A DNA stretch of 64,000 nt from Methanobacterium sp. (GTDB taxonomy: Archaea; Methanobacteriota; Methanobacteria; Methanobacteriales; Methanobacteriaceae), in contig JAVSLW010000001.1 in the NCBI GenBank assembly GCA_039666455.1, positions 1 to 64,000 of the forward strand, given 5' to 3'. Made by a program: the position numbers and the translations under genes. Below the pieces are notes generated by a model, which was not told where the DNA came from, made no database searches, and saw only the letters and a list, made by a program, of their open reading frames with translations. This document shows, piece after piece, positions 26,516 to 35,296 of this stretch (positions are counted from its first letter, which is position 1; every line of letters begins with the position of its first letter).

Positions 26516-27181
26516 CTAATTTAAAATAAATTTTTCTATTGCTTCTGCAGTTCCATCACCGTATGGTTTTCGGGTTACATAGTCTGTATTTTCTTTTAGT
26601 TCTTCATCAGCGTTTGAAACAGCTACTTTAAACCCTGCAACCTCAAGGAACTCCAGATCGTTTTCACTATCTCCAATAGCCATTATCTCATCAGGTGTGG
26701 TTCCTATGTCATTTGCAACGATTTTCAGGGATTTTCCCTTGTTAACTTCTGGATCTGTAAGGTGAATTGCAAATTTAGTATCATAGACTTCAACATCAAA
26801 GTCCCTCACAGCTTCTTTTACAGTATTTACATCAATTGTTCTTCGTATGGCAATTTCAGAAATCCTTTGATCTGAAAATTCTACTTTTTCTACAGGATAC
26901 TTTGATTTTAGAAATTCATAGGCAGGTCTGCACTTTTCGATGTTTCCAATTATTTGAGTTCTTTTACGTGTTTGTATAACTCCACCGTTTTCTCCAACAA
27001 TTCCACCAGACGTACCTAACATTATTGCCACAGTCCTTGCCACACAAAGTATATTTCCAGTTACTAAAATGACGGGATAACCTCTATCTTCTGCACATCT
27101 AATGGCATTAATTGCATTTACACATATCTTTCTATTTTTGTCGGTTATGGTACCGTCTATGTCAAGAGCAATTGCTTTCAT
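26516..27181 (-). CDS. Archaeal phosphoglycolate phosphatase (HAD family)
   Basis: 221 residues. The HAD motif I nucleophile pair is Asp7/Asp9 in LDIDGT. Motif II is in ILVTGN, motif III a Lys in GKSLK, and motif IV GDSENDLE. The length and arrangement match the archaeal TA0175-type enzyme, which hydrolyses phosphoglycolate; sugar phosphates are alternative substrates. It is in a tight minus-strand series with TldE and HypD. Confidence 0.88.
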   Translation of the reverse strand: MKAIALDIDGTITDKNRKICVNAINAIRCAEDRGYPVILVTGNILCVARTVAIMLGTSGGIVGENGGVIQTRKRTQIIGNIEKCRPAYEFLKSKYPVEKVEFSDQRISEIAIRRTIDVNTVKEAVRDFDVEVYDTKFAIHLTDPEVNKGKSLKIVANDIGTTPDEIMAIGDSENDLEFLEVAGFKVAVSNADEELKENTDYVTRKPYGDGTAEAIEKFILN

Positions 27182-27227
27182 TAATATATTTCTCCAAAAT
27201 ACTTAAAAATGTGAAATTTGGAAGGAA

Positions 27228-28274
27228 TTAGAAACTGGAACCATATCTAAAGGCAATATTACATGTACCTTCTTTACTTACCATGCAGGCGCCTATTGGA
27301 TTTGTAGGATTGCACCTGGTTTTAAACAGTGCGCATTCTTCTGGCCTTGCCACTCCCCGTAAGATTGGACCACATATACAGCCTGTTGGAACTTTTTCTC
27401 CCTGTTTTACTTTAATATCGAATCTTTCCCGGGCATTAGCATCTGAAAATTCATCTCTTATTTCATAGGCAGAATTTGGAATTTCAGGAAAACCTCTCCA
27501 TTCTTTGTCTTTAATATAAAAAACCTCATCCATGAGTTCCTGTGCTTTTATATTACCTTCTTCCTTTACTACCCGCTTGTATTCATTTTGAACTTCTGCT
27601 TTTCTGTCAAACTGTTTTAATACCATGTAAATTGCAAGCAGCACATCAAATGGGTTAAAACCTGCCACAACTTGAGGGATCCCATATTTTTTTGAAAATT
27701 CTTCATAAGGTCGCGTTCCTATAATTGTTGAAACATGTCCAGGTTCTATAAGTGCATTTAAATTTACTTCACCAGATTCAATTAAAAATTTCAGTGCTGG
27801 GGGAATTAATCTATGACATGATAAAAATGATAAGTTTTCTGGAGGACCTGCCGATATTTCAGCGGCGGTGGTTGGTGCTGTGGTTTCAAAACCCGCTGCC
27901 ATAAAAACAACTTCATTATCTGTCTTTTTTGCTATTTCTGTGGCATTGTTGACTCCGTAGACTATTCTCACATCTGCTCCATCAGCTTTTGCATCTTGAA
28001 GTGTTCCTGTTGTTCCTGGAACTCTTAACATATCTCCAAAAGTTGTAATGGTAACACCTTCTCTTGCAAGATATAGACATTCATCTATTTCTATGGATGG
28101 AACGCAGCAAACAGGGCAGCCAGGGCCTGCAACCACTTCCACTTCCTCTGGGATTAATGATCTTATTCCATGTTGCATTATGGTATGTTCGTGAGATCCA
28201 CACACATGCATGATTTTAACTGGTCTTTTAATGTTTTCAATCCGTTCTACTATCTCTCTGGATAAATTTTTCAT
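27228..28274 (-). CDS. hypD: Hydrogenase maturation protein HypD
   Basis: 348 residues. HypD carries a [4Fe-4S] cluster and, with HypC, assembles the Fe(CN)2CO unit of [NiFe] hydrogenases. Conserved cysteines are visible: C25 in CGSHEH, the GPGCPVCCVP loop at 51-59, CICGPILRG and a C-terminal CNIAFRYG. GFETTAPTTA is another family block. HypD is needed for the hydrogenases of hydrogenotrophic methanogens. Other hyp genes are not here. Confidence 0.96.
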   Translation of the reverse strand: MKNLSREIVERIENIKRPVKIMHVCGSHEHTIMQHGIRSLIPEEVEVVAGPGCPVCCVPSIEIDECLYLAREGVTITTFGDMLRVPGTTGTLQDAKADGADVRIVYGVNNATEIAKKTDNEVVFMAAGFETTAPTTAAEISAGPPENLSFLSCHRLIPPALKFLIESGEVNLNALIEPGHVSTIIGTRPYEEFSKKYGIPQVVAGFNPFDVLLAIYMVLKQFDRKAEVQNEYKRVVKEEGNIKAQELMDEVFYIKDKEWRGFPEIPNSAYEIRDEFSDANARERFDIKVKQGEKVPTGCICGPILRGVARPEECALFKTRCNPTNPIGACMVSKEGTCNIAFRYGSSF

Positions 28275-28886
28275 ACCAACACCTTATTGTGATTTATTTC
28301 ATTGTAATACTTGTTAATGCTTTTATTGTTAATTTAAGGGCTTAAAATTTCTATATTGTATTTAAAATAATTTTTTAGTTTATGGGGTTAAATTTGATTA
28401 TTTATTCATTTTATCAATTAATTATATTGTAGATATGTTGTTATAAATTATTCTGTAGGGTCTATCTACAATTCAAAATCAAAAAATAAAAAGTGCAAAA
28501 AATTTTAGTTTCATAATATTTCATTTTAGATTTTAAATAGATTTATAAGTATTGAAATATGTAGTTCTAATGAATTGATGTTCCTTTGACCTCCCGGATC
28601 AGCAAAATTGTAATACTATAAAAAAATTTATTATTATTAAAGACAATAATAATTTAATAATGCTGTGGGACTTTCAAAGTAATTAATGGCAAAAAAATCA
28701 GTAAAATAAATACATGCTTTGATATGTAATAAAAATGCATAATCTTTTATATACTTTAGATCACTACAAATTGATGGAGTTTAGGTGAATTCAAGCGTTA
28801 CAGTTAAATATCTTTAATGTAAATCTATTTTAAAAGCATTTATTATAATTAATCACAGCAACCTTTGTGATATACTGGTAGGTAAT
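28275..28886. other. Long AT-rich spacer upstream of the Mur ligase cluster
   Basis: About 610 bases without a gene I would defend. It includes a 9-bp inverted repeat at 28630-28653 (ATTATTATT and AATAATAAT around a 6-nt loop) and a strong TATA-like CTTTTATATACTTT at 28744-28757 facing the Mur cluster. That box predicts a transcript start near 28775 and a leader of about 110 nt. A run near 28570-28600 is more GC-rich than its surroundings, but I found no tRNA-like or known riboswitch structure. Confidence 0.45.
28744..28757 (+). promoter_or_regulatory. TATA box for the pseudomurein ligase cluster
   Basis: CTTTTATATACTTT is the best box A in the 610-base spacer and points at the 934-residue Mur ligase gene. 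The implied leader of about 110 nt is long for this genome. Confidence 0.5.
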
Positions 28887-31691
28887 ATGAAAATTGCAGT
28901 GGTCGGATTGGGAATAGAAGGTAAAAATGCTGTAAAATCCCTTATTAATTATGGATATAAAGTTTATGCTTCGGATATGCGAAAAAATCTGGATTTAAAC
29001 TATAACAGCGCTTTAGAAGTTGATCTTGGTTACCATGATTTTGATAAAATTGATTCTGCAGACGCAGTCGTTGTAAGCCCAAGTTTATGGAACAGTGAAA
29101 TCGGGAAAAATGTTAGATCCAGTAAAAAAGCTTTATCTGATATTTTAGCATGTCATAAATCTGTTTTTACAATAGGAGTAACTGGAACAAACGGTAAAAC
29201 AACAACCTGTTACATGATTAAAGAAATACTTGAGAAGGCTGGTTTAAATGTCCTTGCTGGTGGAAACGCTGGTGGAGGATTTGAAGGATATACAAACCTT
29301 ATACTTGAAAGTTCAAACAAAAAATACGATGTTTTGATAGTAGAAGTTTGCGATATGACCCTTGACTTTTGTTCATATGCATTTGATTTTGATCTTATAG
29401 TTGTAACAAACGTGGGTCACGACCATATGAATTATCATAATTCTCTTGAAAATTACAAAAATTCTTTATCCAGGTTTTTAAAAGGTAAAACAGCAATATT
29501 AAATGGTGAAGATGAGATTTTAGCCCAAATTAAAGAATATCCCTCAAAAACGATCTTTTTTAGAAATGTTAAAGCTAATCTTAGTTTATTTGGGAAATTC
29601 AATCTGCAGAATGCAGCAGCAGCAGAAAAAGCAGCGCAATTTTTAAAAATACCACAACATGTAATTAACAAAGCGTTAGAAGAATTTAAAGGTGTTAAAG
29701 GAAGGTCTGCAAATTTAAATATTTCTGGATGTAATATTATTGTGGGTAAAACAGATAATGTAGATGCTGCAGAAGCAGTCTTTAAAGAATTAGATTATGA
29801 CGTAGTTATGATTGGCACGCCAAGAGAAAATGAGAAATGCCGGTTTGAAATACTAAAAGAAGTAGCCAGAGCTAATCTAAAAACAGTGGTTTTATTTCCG
29901 GGGTTGGAAAATACAACAGATATGGCACTTGAAAAATTAATAAGTGAAGGTCATGAGGGAGCTATCAAAATAATGGAAAGTACTACAGATATCATAGATT
30001 TTACAGTTGAATGCAGTAAAAAATATGAGAACGTGTTTATAGGTGGAAATGGCCAGGAAAAACTGATAAAAATACAGAAAACATTACAATGGTTAGTAAA
30101 AGACGATATTGTGATTACAGATAAGAACGTGCTGATAATAGGTGCTGGAAATATAGGGCGGTCTGCAGCAGATTTTTTGAATTATTTAGGTAATGATGTT
30201 ATTATTTCAGATATTAATGAATTTGAGGATCTGCCCAAAAAAGCACAGAAAAAAATTGAAAAGTTAAAGACAAAAGGAATAGCAGTAGAACTCGGGGTCC
30301 ATATGAACGAGCATGCAATGTGGGCAGATGTTGTTTTTATTTCCCCTAACATGCCTGAAAATTCTGAAATCCTGCAATTTATTTATGAATGTAAAGAAAA
30401 CTATGAAATAAAGGAAATAGACACAAAAGATATTGCTAGAATGATAAATTCCATCATAAAGATTCCAATGATTGGTATTGCTGGAACAGATGGCAAAACA
30501 ACCACCACTAACATGATGAATTTTACGCTGACTGATAAATATAATACTTTACTTTTCTCATCCCTGGAGAACTCTCTGGTTATCGAGGGTCTGGTTGATT
30601 TTATTGTGGAAAATGGAACTGGAAGCGCTGATTTTGCTGTTTTTGAACTTCCTCATGATACGATACAAATGGTTAACGGGCTTGAAATCTGTTTGGGGAT
30701 TTTAACCAACCTGACACCAGATCATATGAATGAATTCAAAAGCTATGAAGAATATGTGGAAAGAAACGTTGCTATAAAAGATTTACTCCATAAAAATGGA
30801 GTTTTAATTGCAAATGGTGATGATCCAATTATCAGCAGACTTACCCCTAAATTTGACCAGGAAGTAATTTACTATGGCTTTGACAAACCCCGGGAAATAG
30901 TAAATGGAGGTAAAACCTACTATCACAAACATAACATTGATTATGATATTTTAGCGGAAAATGTGGAACTTAAGGGACTGTATGGTTCTGAATTTACCCT
31001 TAAAACTGGAAGAATACCCACTGTAATCTGTAAAAACTGCGGTAAAATGTGCTGTAGCTGCGGTAACTTTGAAAGAAAGTACACAGGACCAGTGAATATG
31101 AGGATAAATCTTAAAGTGCCGGGTTCATGTAACATAGAAAATGCGATGGCCACATTTGCTGCGGATCTGGTTCTTGGTTTTGATCCAGAAAATATTAAAG
31201 ATAGAATTGAAAAATTTCCAGGTGTAAGTGGCAGATTTGAAAAAATTGACATTGTTAATCACATTAACATATTCATGGACGCTGCTCACAATCCTGATGC
31301 AATGGAACATCTCCTGGATGGTTTAAATCCTGGAGGAAAACTTATAATATCTGTGGATAATCCTGACACCTTTACAGTACGTGATAAATTTAAAATATGG
31401 GAAATACTTGGAAAATATGCAGATGTAGTTATTGCAAGTGCGAAAAATGAAACAACAGAAGAAACAGATATCGATACTGCAAAAACAGTGGTTGAAGGTG
31501 CAAGTAACTTAGAATCTTACTGGACCACTAAAGTGTCTGATTCAATTTTAAAAGCATTGCAAATTGCAAATAAAGGAGATACTATAATTCATATAGGTCC
31601 TGGAGTCGTAAATGCATACGAAAATGTGAAATCAGAGATATATGAAGGTATAGACATGTTTAAAAAGCTGATCCCCCTCAAACTAACTTAA
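28887..31691 (+). CDS. Tandem (double) Mur ligase, probable pseudomurein peptide ligase
   Basis: 934 residues: two complete Mur-ligase units in one chain. The first (1-~415) opens with a Rossmann stretch VVGLGIEG and has the ATP loop GVTGTNGKTTT at 98-108. The second begins with VLIIGAGNIG near 420, its ATP loop GIAGTDGKTTTT is near 530-541, and a Cys4 zinc ribbon (CKNCG, then CSCG) lies near 714-728, as in MurT. Mur ligases add amino acids to a nucleotide-linked precursor. In Methanobacteriales, which lack murein, they are assigned to pseudomurein peptide synthesis. A TAGGTAAT site precedes the ATG. Bacterial homologues are separate proteins of about 450 residues. Confidence 0.87.
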   Translation: MKIAVVGLGIEGKNAVKSLINYGYKVYASDMRKNLDLNYNSALEVDLGYHDFDKIDSADAVVVSPSLWNSEIGKNVRSSKKALSDILACHKSVFTIGVTGTNGKTTTCYMIKEILEKAGLNVLAGGNAGGGFEGYTNLILESSNKKYDVLIVEVCDMTLDFCSYAFDFDLIVVTNVGHDHMNYHNSLENYKNSLSRFLKGKTAILNGEDEILAQIKEYPSKTIFFRNVKANLSLFGKFNLQNAAAAEKAAQFLKIPQHVINKALEEFKGVKGRSANLNISGCNIIVGKTDNVDAAEAVFKELDYDVVMIGTPRENEKCRFEILKEVARANLKTVVLFPGLENTTDMALEKLISEGHEGAIKIMESTTDIIDFTVECSKKYENVFIGGNGQEKLIKIQKTLQWLVKDDIVITDKNVLIIGAGNIGRSAADFLNYLGNDVIISDINEFEDLPKKAQKKIEKLKTKGIAVELGVHMNEHAMWADVVFISPNMPENSEILQFIYECKENYEIKEIDTKDIARMINSIIKIPMIGIAGTDGKTTTTNMMNFTLTDKYNTLLFSSLENSLVIEGLVDFIVENGTGSADFAVFELPHDTIQMVNGLEICLGILTNLTPDHMNEFKSYEEYVERNVAIKDLLHKNGVLIANGDDPIISRLTPKFDQEVIYYGFDKPREIVNGGKTYYHKHNIDYDILAENVELKGLYGSEFTLKTGRIPTVICKNCGKMCCSCGNFERKYTGPVNMRINLKVPGSCNIENAMATFAADLVLGFDPENIKDRIEKFPGVSGRFEKIDIVNHINIFMDAAHNPDAMEHLLDGLNPGGKLIISVDNPDTFTVRDKFKIWEILGKYADVVIASAKNETTEETDIDTAKTVVEGASNLESYWTTKVSDSILKALQIANKGDTIIHIGPGVVNAYENVKSEIYEGIDMFKKLIPLKLT

Positions 31692-31709
31692 AAAAGAGAG
31701 CTGATTATT

Positions 31710-33227
31710 ATGAAAGTGCATGGATCTAAAATCGTGGTTATCGGTGGTTGCGGAACTGCCGGCAGTTTGATGGCAAGGGTTTTAAAAGATAATGGTGCAG
31801 ATGTGACAGTTTCTGACCTTCTAACCCAGAGCCCACAAATAAAGACACTTAAAAAAGAAGGAATAAAACTCAGCCTTGGGGGGCATGATGAAGAAATATT
31901 GAAAAATACAGATATAATTGCAGTGGCCCCCAGCCTGCTTAAAAATTCCAGATTAATGGAAAAAATAAGAAATACTACTGACGCAGATATAATAAGTGTG
32001 GATGAAATTTTAAGATTTTGTGAGGTTAATAAGCCTGTTGTGGCAGTAACCGGGACAAACGGAAAGACTACCACTACCTGGATGCTTAAAAACATTTTAA
32101 AGCAGGCAGGACATAAAGTTCCAGAACATGAAATGAATATTCAGGGTAATAATGAACTAATTCCACCATTACAGGCCCGACTGAATGGTGATACTGCTGT
32201 TTTAGAGATAGGTACTTCTGGTAAGCCTGATGAAATAAAAAAATCTGCAATAAACTCCAAAGTAAATATAGGAGTAATGACCAACATATCCCAGGACCAT
32301 TTAAATAATTCCGGGAATTTTTCAAATTACATTGAATGTGAAAGCGAAATTGTAGAAGTCGCTGATTTATTAGTTTTAAATTCTGATGATCCACTAATTG
32401 CATGCCTTGGATTGGATAAAAAGCTGGATAATAGCTTATTTTATGGAATTGAACATATAGATATGGACATCGATGCATATCCTGAAATAAGAAAATGTCC
32501 TCTCTGCCATATGGATCTTGAGTATCAACTTCATTACCTGGGTCATCTTGGTATTTATGAATGTTCATGTGGATTTAAGCGCCCTGAACCTCATGTAAAA
32601 GCTTATGATATCACAGGCAACCAGTTTACACTGGTTATGGATTCAAATGAGGCAAAAGTTAAATTAAAAAACAGAGGAATTCACAATGTCTACAATGCCC
32701 TTGCAGCAGCATGCGGAGCAAGGCAACTGAATGTTGATTTTGAAGATATTATAAAAGGTATTGAAAGTTTTGAGGGAGTAAAAGGTAGATTTCAGGAAAT
32801 AGATATTGGAAATAGAGTAATAATTGATTATGCTCATAATCCTGCAGGTGTTACTGCTATAATTCAAGCAATGGCTCCCGAAAAATCTGAAAAATCAAAA
32901 CTGATCGTTGTTAACACCATTTCCTCAGAAAGTGGAATTGATGGAGATATGGAAATCGCAAAAATATTGAAAAATGCAGATATTATAATAGCAGCATCAA
33001 ATGCAAGTAGGATTACACTAAAGAGAATGAAATTTGATACTCCAGTCATATTCACGAATTCAAGTAAAAAAAGTTCAAAAAAAGGAACTTTAGGTGCAAA
33101 TAAAGAGCAGGTGGAAGAAGGCATAAGTCAGGCTATTTCTATAGCTAAAAAAGATGATATCATACTGGTAATCGGAGAGGGAGGAATGAAATATTCTACC
33201 GGGATACTTGAAAAATTCAAAAATTAA
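31710..33227 (+). CDS. Mur ligase with zinc ribbon, probable pseudomurein peptide ligase
   Basis: 505 residues with MurD-like order: an N-terminal Rossmann unit (IGGCGTAG near 9-18), the ATP loop AVTGTNGKTTTTW near 111-123, a central domain with VMTNISQDHLN, an inserted zinc ribbon (CPLC at 263-266, CSC at 285-287) and a C-terminal domain with VIIDYAHNPAGV. The zinc ribbon is a feature shared with MurT. It follows the double ligase by 18 nt and overlaps the next gene, so it works in the same pathway. Which residue of the pseudomurein peptide it adds cannot be told from sequence. Confidence 0.88.
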   Translation: MKVHGSKIVVIGGCGTAGSLMARVLKDNGADVTVSDLLTQSPQIKTLKKEGIKLSLGGHDEEILKNTDIIAVAPSLLKNSRLMEKIRNTTDADIISVDEILRFCEVNKPVVAVTGTNGKTTTTWMLKNILKQAGHKVPEHEMNIQGNNELIPPLQARLNGDTAVLEIGTSGKPDEIKKSAINSKVNIGVMTNISQDHLNNSGNFSNYIECESEIVEVADLLVLNSDDPLIACLGLDKKLDNSLFYGIEHIDMDIDAYPEIRKCPLCHMDLEYQLHYLGHLGIYECSCGFKRPEPHVKAYDITGNQFTLVMDSNEAKVKLKNRGIHNVYNALAAACGARQLNVDFEDIIKGIESFEGVKGRFQEIDIGNRVIIDYAHNPAGVTAIIQAMAPEKSEKSKLIVVNTISSESGIDGDMEIAKILKNADIIIAASNASRITLKRMKFDTPVIFTNSSKKSSKKGTLGANKEQVEEGISQAISIAKKDDIILVIGEGGMKYSTGILEKFKN

Positions 33228-34377
33228 TTTATTAATACTTGTTTTACTGGGAGCTGCTATGTATCCATTCGGAAATGCTATAGCAGATTATTATCCTCCA
33301 CAAGGGCCAACTGAAATCACATCTTTAAATTTAGGTGATACAGTTGTATCTGGGATGGATATTGTAGATGATAATAAAATTAGAAAAGTCCCATTGCTCT
33401 ACAATCCAGAGTATTTAATGGATCATGTAAATGATATGAAAACAGGTGATCTTATAAACACCCTGTTAACTGGAACAGTTAAAACGCCAATTGAGAGAAT
33501 TACAGAAAGTACAATATCAACATCTGGAATTGCCCATGGTTTTGAAGGTCCAGGGATTCTTGCTGTAAACGAAAATAAATTGACTGTAAATCCACCAGGA
33601 ACTTTTGTTTATGGATATAAAAGTCCTTATGTATTTGGAGTTAAAACAAAAGATGGTTTAGAGATTAAAGAAGGAAAAAACACCATTAAAGTAGTACCAT
33701 ACGATCAGATAAGTAATGATACTGTACCCCACACTCACGTAAGCGCAGGCAGCATTAAAAGATGGTTTAAAAGCGCAGCAACTGGTGAACGTATAACTTT
33801 AGATTATGCAATCACTAATTTCAACGATGGAAGGAATAGAATAACTCCAGAAAATATTCAGAAATTCTTTGGGGACGACGTTGTAAATTATATGAAGAGA
33901 TATCCTGCAGGATTACCTGTACTTGTCTATGCTCAAAATGTAACTGAAAAGGTCATTGGAAATAATAGAGATTCGCTTGGATCTTATCCTGAATACAATG
34001 ATGCAATTAGAGAGCATAATGCACGGGCATTTGTAGAAGCATGGAGTGGAACCATAATTCCCCCATATGCCACTTCATCAAGTAAGGATACTATAGGATT
34101 TGGAAGATCTCCAGATCCTAATGCGCCTGGAGGATGGGCTTCTCATGGTGTTTGCCCTGCAGCAAGAGCATTAAGGGGGGCAGTATCTCAAGCAGGATTT
34201 GAACTTCCCACTGGCCTTACATGGGATAAATATGCAGTACAATTTGGATATACCGTAACAAACATTAAGGTAACAAATAATAGAAACTACCCTGTAAAAA
34301 TTTTAATGTGGACAGAAGGATCCGGGCCGGGCATGGCTATACATGCTAAAGTTATAGCACTCATGCCCCAGCAATAG
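33208..34377 (+). CDS. Secreted protein of the pseudomurein cluster, distant VanW-like C-terminus
   Basis: 389 residues with a signal peptide: a short basic start, a hydrophobic core at about 8-24 and an Ala-Asp-Tyr cleavage region. I do not recognise the whole protein. The last ~90 residues (HGVCPAARALRGAVSQAG, then GYTVTNIKVTNNRNYPVKI) recall the C-terminal block of VanW-like proteins, including a lone Cys after a glycine-rich loop; this is weak. The TTG start overlaps the end of the Mur ligase gene by 20 nt, so translation is probably coupled. Its export and position suggest a job at the cell wall. Confidence 0.65.
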   Translation: MKNSKINLLILVLLGAAMYPFGNAIADYYPPQGPTEITSLNLGDTVVSGMDIVDDNKIRKVPLLYNPEYLMDHVNDMKTGDLINTLLTGTVKTPIERITESTISTSGIAHGFEGPGILAVNENKLTVNPPGTFVYGYKSPYVFGVKTKDGLEIKEGKNTIKVVPYDQISNDTVPHTHVSAGSIKRWFKSAATGERITLDYAITNFNDGRNRITPENIQKFFGDDVVNYMKRYPAGLPVLVYAQNVTEKVIGNNRDSLGSYPEYNDAIREHNARAFVEAWSGTIIPPYATSSSKDTIGFGRSPDPNAPGGWASHGVCPAARALRGAVSQAGFELPTGLTWDKYAVQFGYTVTNIKVTNNRNYPVKILMWTEGSGPGMAIHAKVIALMPQQ

Positions 34378-34392
34378 CGGGGGGTAGTTTAC

Positions 34393-35058
34393 ATGATATC
34401 TGCAATTATAACAGCAGCAGGAAAAAACAGACGGATGCAGCAAGATTTAAAAGCCCGTGGCATGGAAATTAAACATAAACTCCTCCTTGAACTCCATGGA
34501 ACGCCCATAATGCTAAAAACAATCCAGAACACATTAGATACAGGCGTATATGAATGTATAGTTGTTTTAGGGCATTTCAGCGATGAAATAAGGGAAGTGA
34601 TCGATGAACTGGATGATGAAAGGGTAAGGATAACTGTAAATCCAGAAATTCACGTTGAATTGTCTGAATCACTCTTAAATGGAGTTAAAATGGCTAAATA
34701 TGATTATTGCCTTTGTGTTGCAGCAGATCAACCTACAGTATCAACTGAAACCCTTAAAAATCTTGTTAATGGATTATTTGAAAGAGAAGCTGAAAATACA
34801 GTTTCAATTCTTGCAAGAGGTCGTGTGGGATATTTGAATTCAGCAGAAGGCCTTGGAATGCCATTTGCATGCCATAAAGGTCTTTTAAAAAAATATATGG
34901 TTGGACACAGTGATAATTTGAATCCAATCCTTAGAAAAATGGTTGATGATGGAGTTATTTTTTATGGAGTTCCACCACATAACGATATGGAGTTAATAAA
35001 CATCAACCGGTTTGATGATTATTTGAAGGTAACTGAAAAAAAAAGAAGTAAATTTTGA
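34393..35058 (+). CDS. MobA/GlmU-like nucleotidyltransferase
   Basis: 221 residues of the GT-A nucleotidyltransferase superfamily. The N-terminal ITAAGKNRRMQQ is the nucleotide-binding loop, followed by a Lys-containing HKLLLELHGTPIM and a metal-binding CVAADQPTV near 112-120. It is closest in style to MobA-like enzymes that move NMP or CMP to a small acceptor. It is 15 nt downstream of the secreted protein, last in the Mur cluster. Pseudomurein precursors are built on an N-alpha-UDP-linked glutamate, so this is a candidate for the uridylyl-transfer step; that is inference. GGGGGTAG precedes the ATG. Confidence 0.78.
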   Translation: MISAIITAAGKNRRMQQDLKARGMEIKHKLLLELHGTPIMLKTIQNTLDTGVYECIVVLGHFSDEIREVIDELDDERVRITVNPEIHVELSESLLNGVKMAKYDYCLCVAADQPTVSTETLKNLVNGLFEREAENTVSILARGRVGYLNSAEGLGMPFACHKGLLKKYMVGHSDNLNPILRKMVDDGVIFYGVPPHNDMELININRFDDYLKVTEKKRSKF

Positions 35059-35061
35059 AGT

Positions 35062-35277
35062 TTAGAATTCTTTCTGTTCTGTTTCCTCTTCAAGAAGGTC
35101 TAAACGATCTTCAATCTGTTCAACGATTTTTCCAAGTCCTTCCACCAGTTTCAGCGTGTCAAATGTCCAGTTTGCAACTAATTCATTGTCAATCTCGCCT
35201 TTTTCAATGTATCTGGTCATGATATCTTCCAAACTTCCAACTTCATCTAAAATTTCAAATAATTTTTTCTGCGCCAT
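35062..35277 (-). CDS. Small conserved protein of unknown function
   Basis: 71 residues, acidic, mostly helical in appearance, with an LEGLGKIVEQIEDRLDLLEEE-like amphipathic C-terminal half that could form a coiled coil. The ATG has a strong AGGAGTGAT Shine-Dalgarno, so I take it as a real gene. I do not recognise a family. It starts 19 nt after the DUF169 gene stop, in the same direction. The gene converges with the Mur cluster, its stop four bases from the nucleotidyltransferase stop. Confidence 0.65.
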   Translation of the reverse strand: MAQKKLFEILDEVGSLEDIMTRYIEKGEIDNELVANWTFDTLKLVEGLGKIVEQIEDRLDLLEEETEQKEF

Positions 35278-35296
35278 ATAAAATCACTCCTAAAGA

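Noticed and set aside
28785..28817. 10-codon frame (GTG to TAA) in the leader of the Mur cluster
   Set aside because: It has a GGAG stretch before it and could be a leader peptide, but ten codons occur easily by chance and it contains no run of one amino acid that would suggest attenuation.
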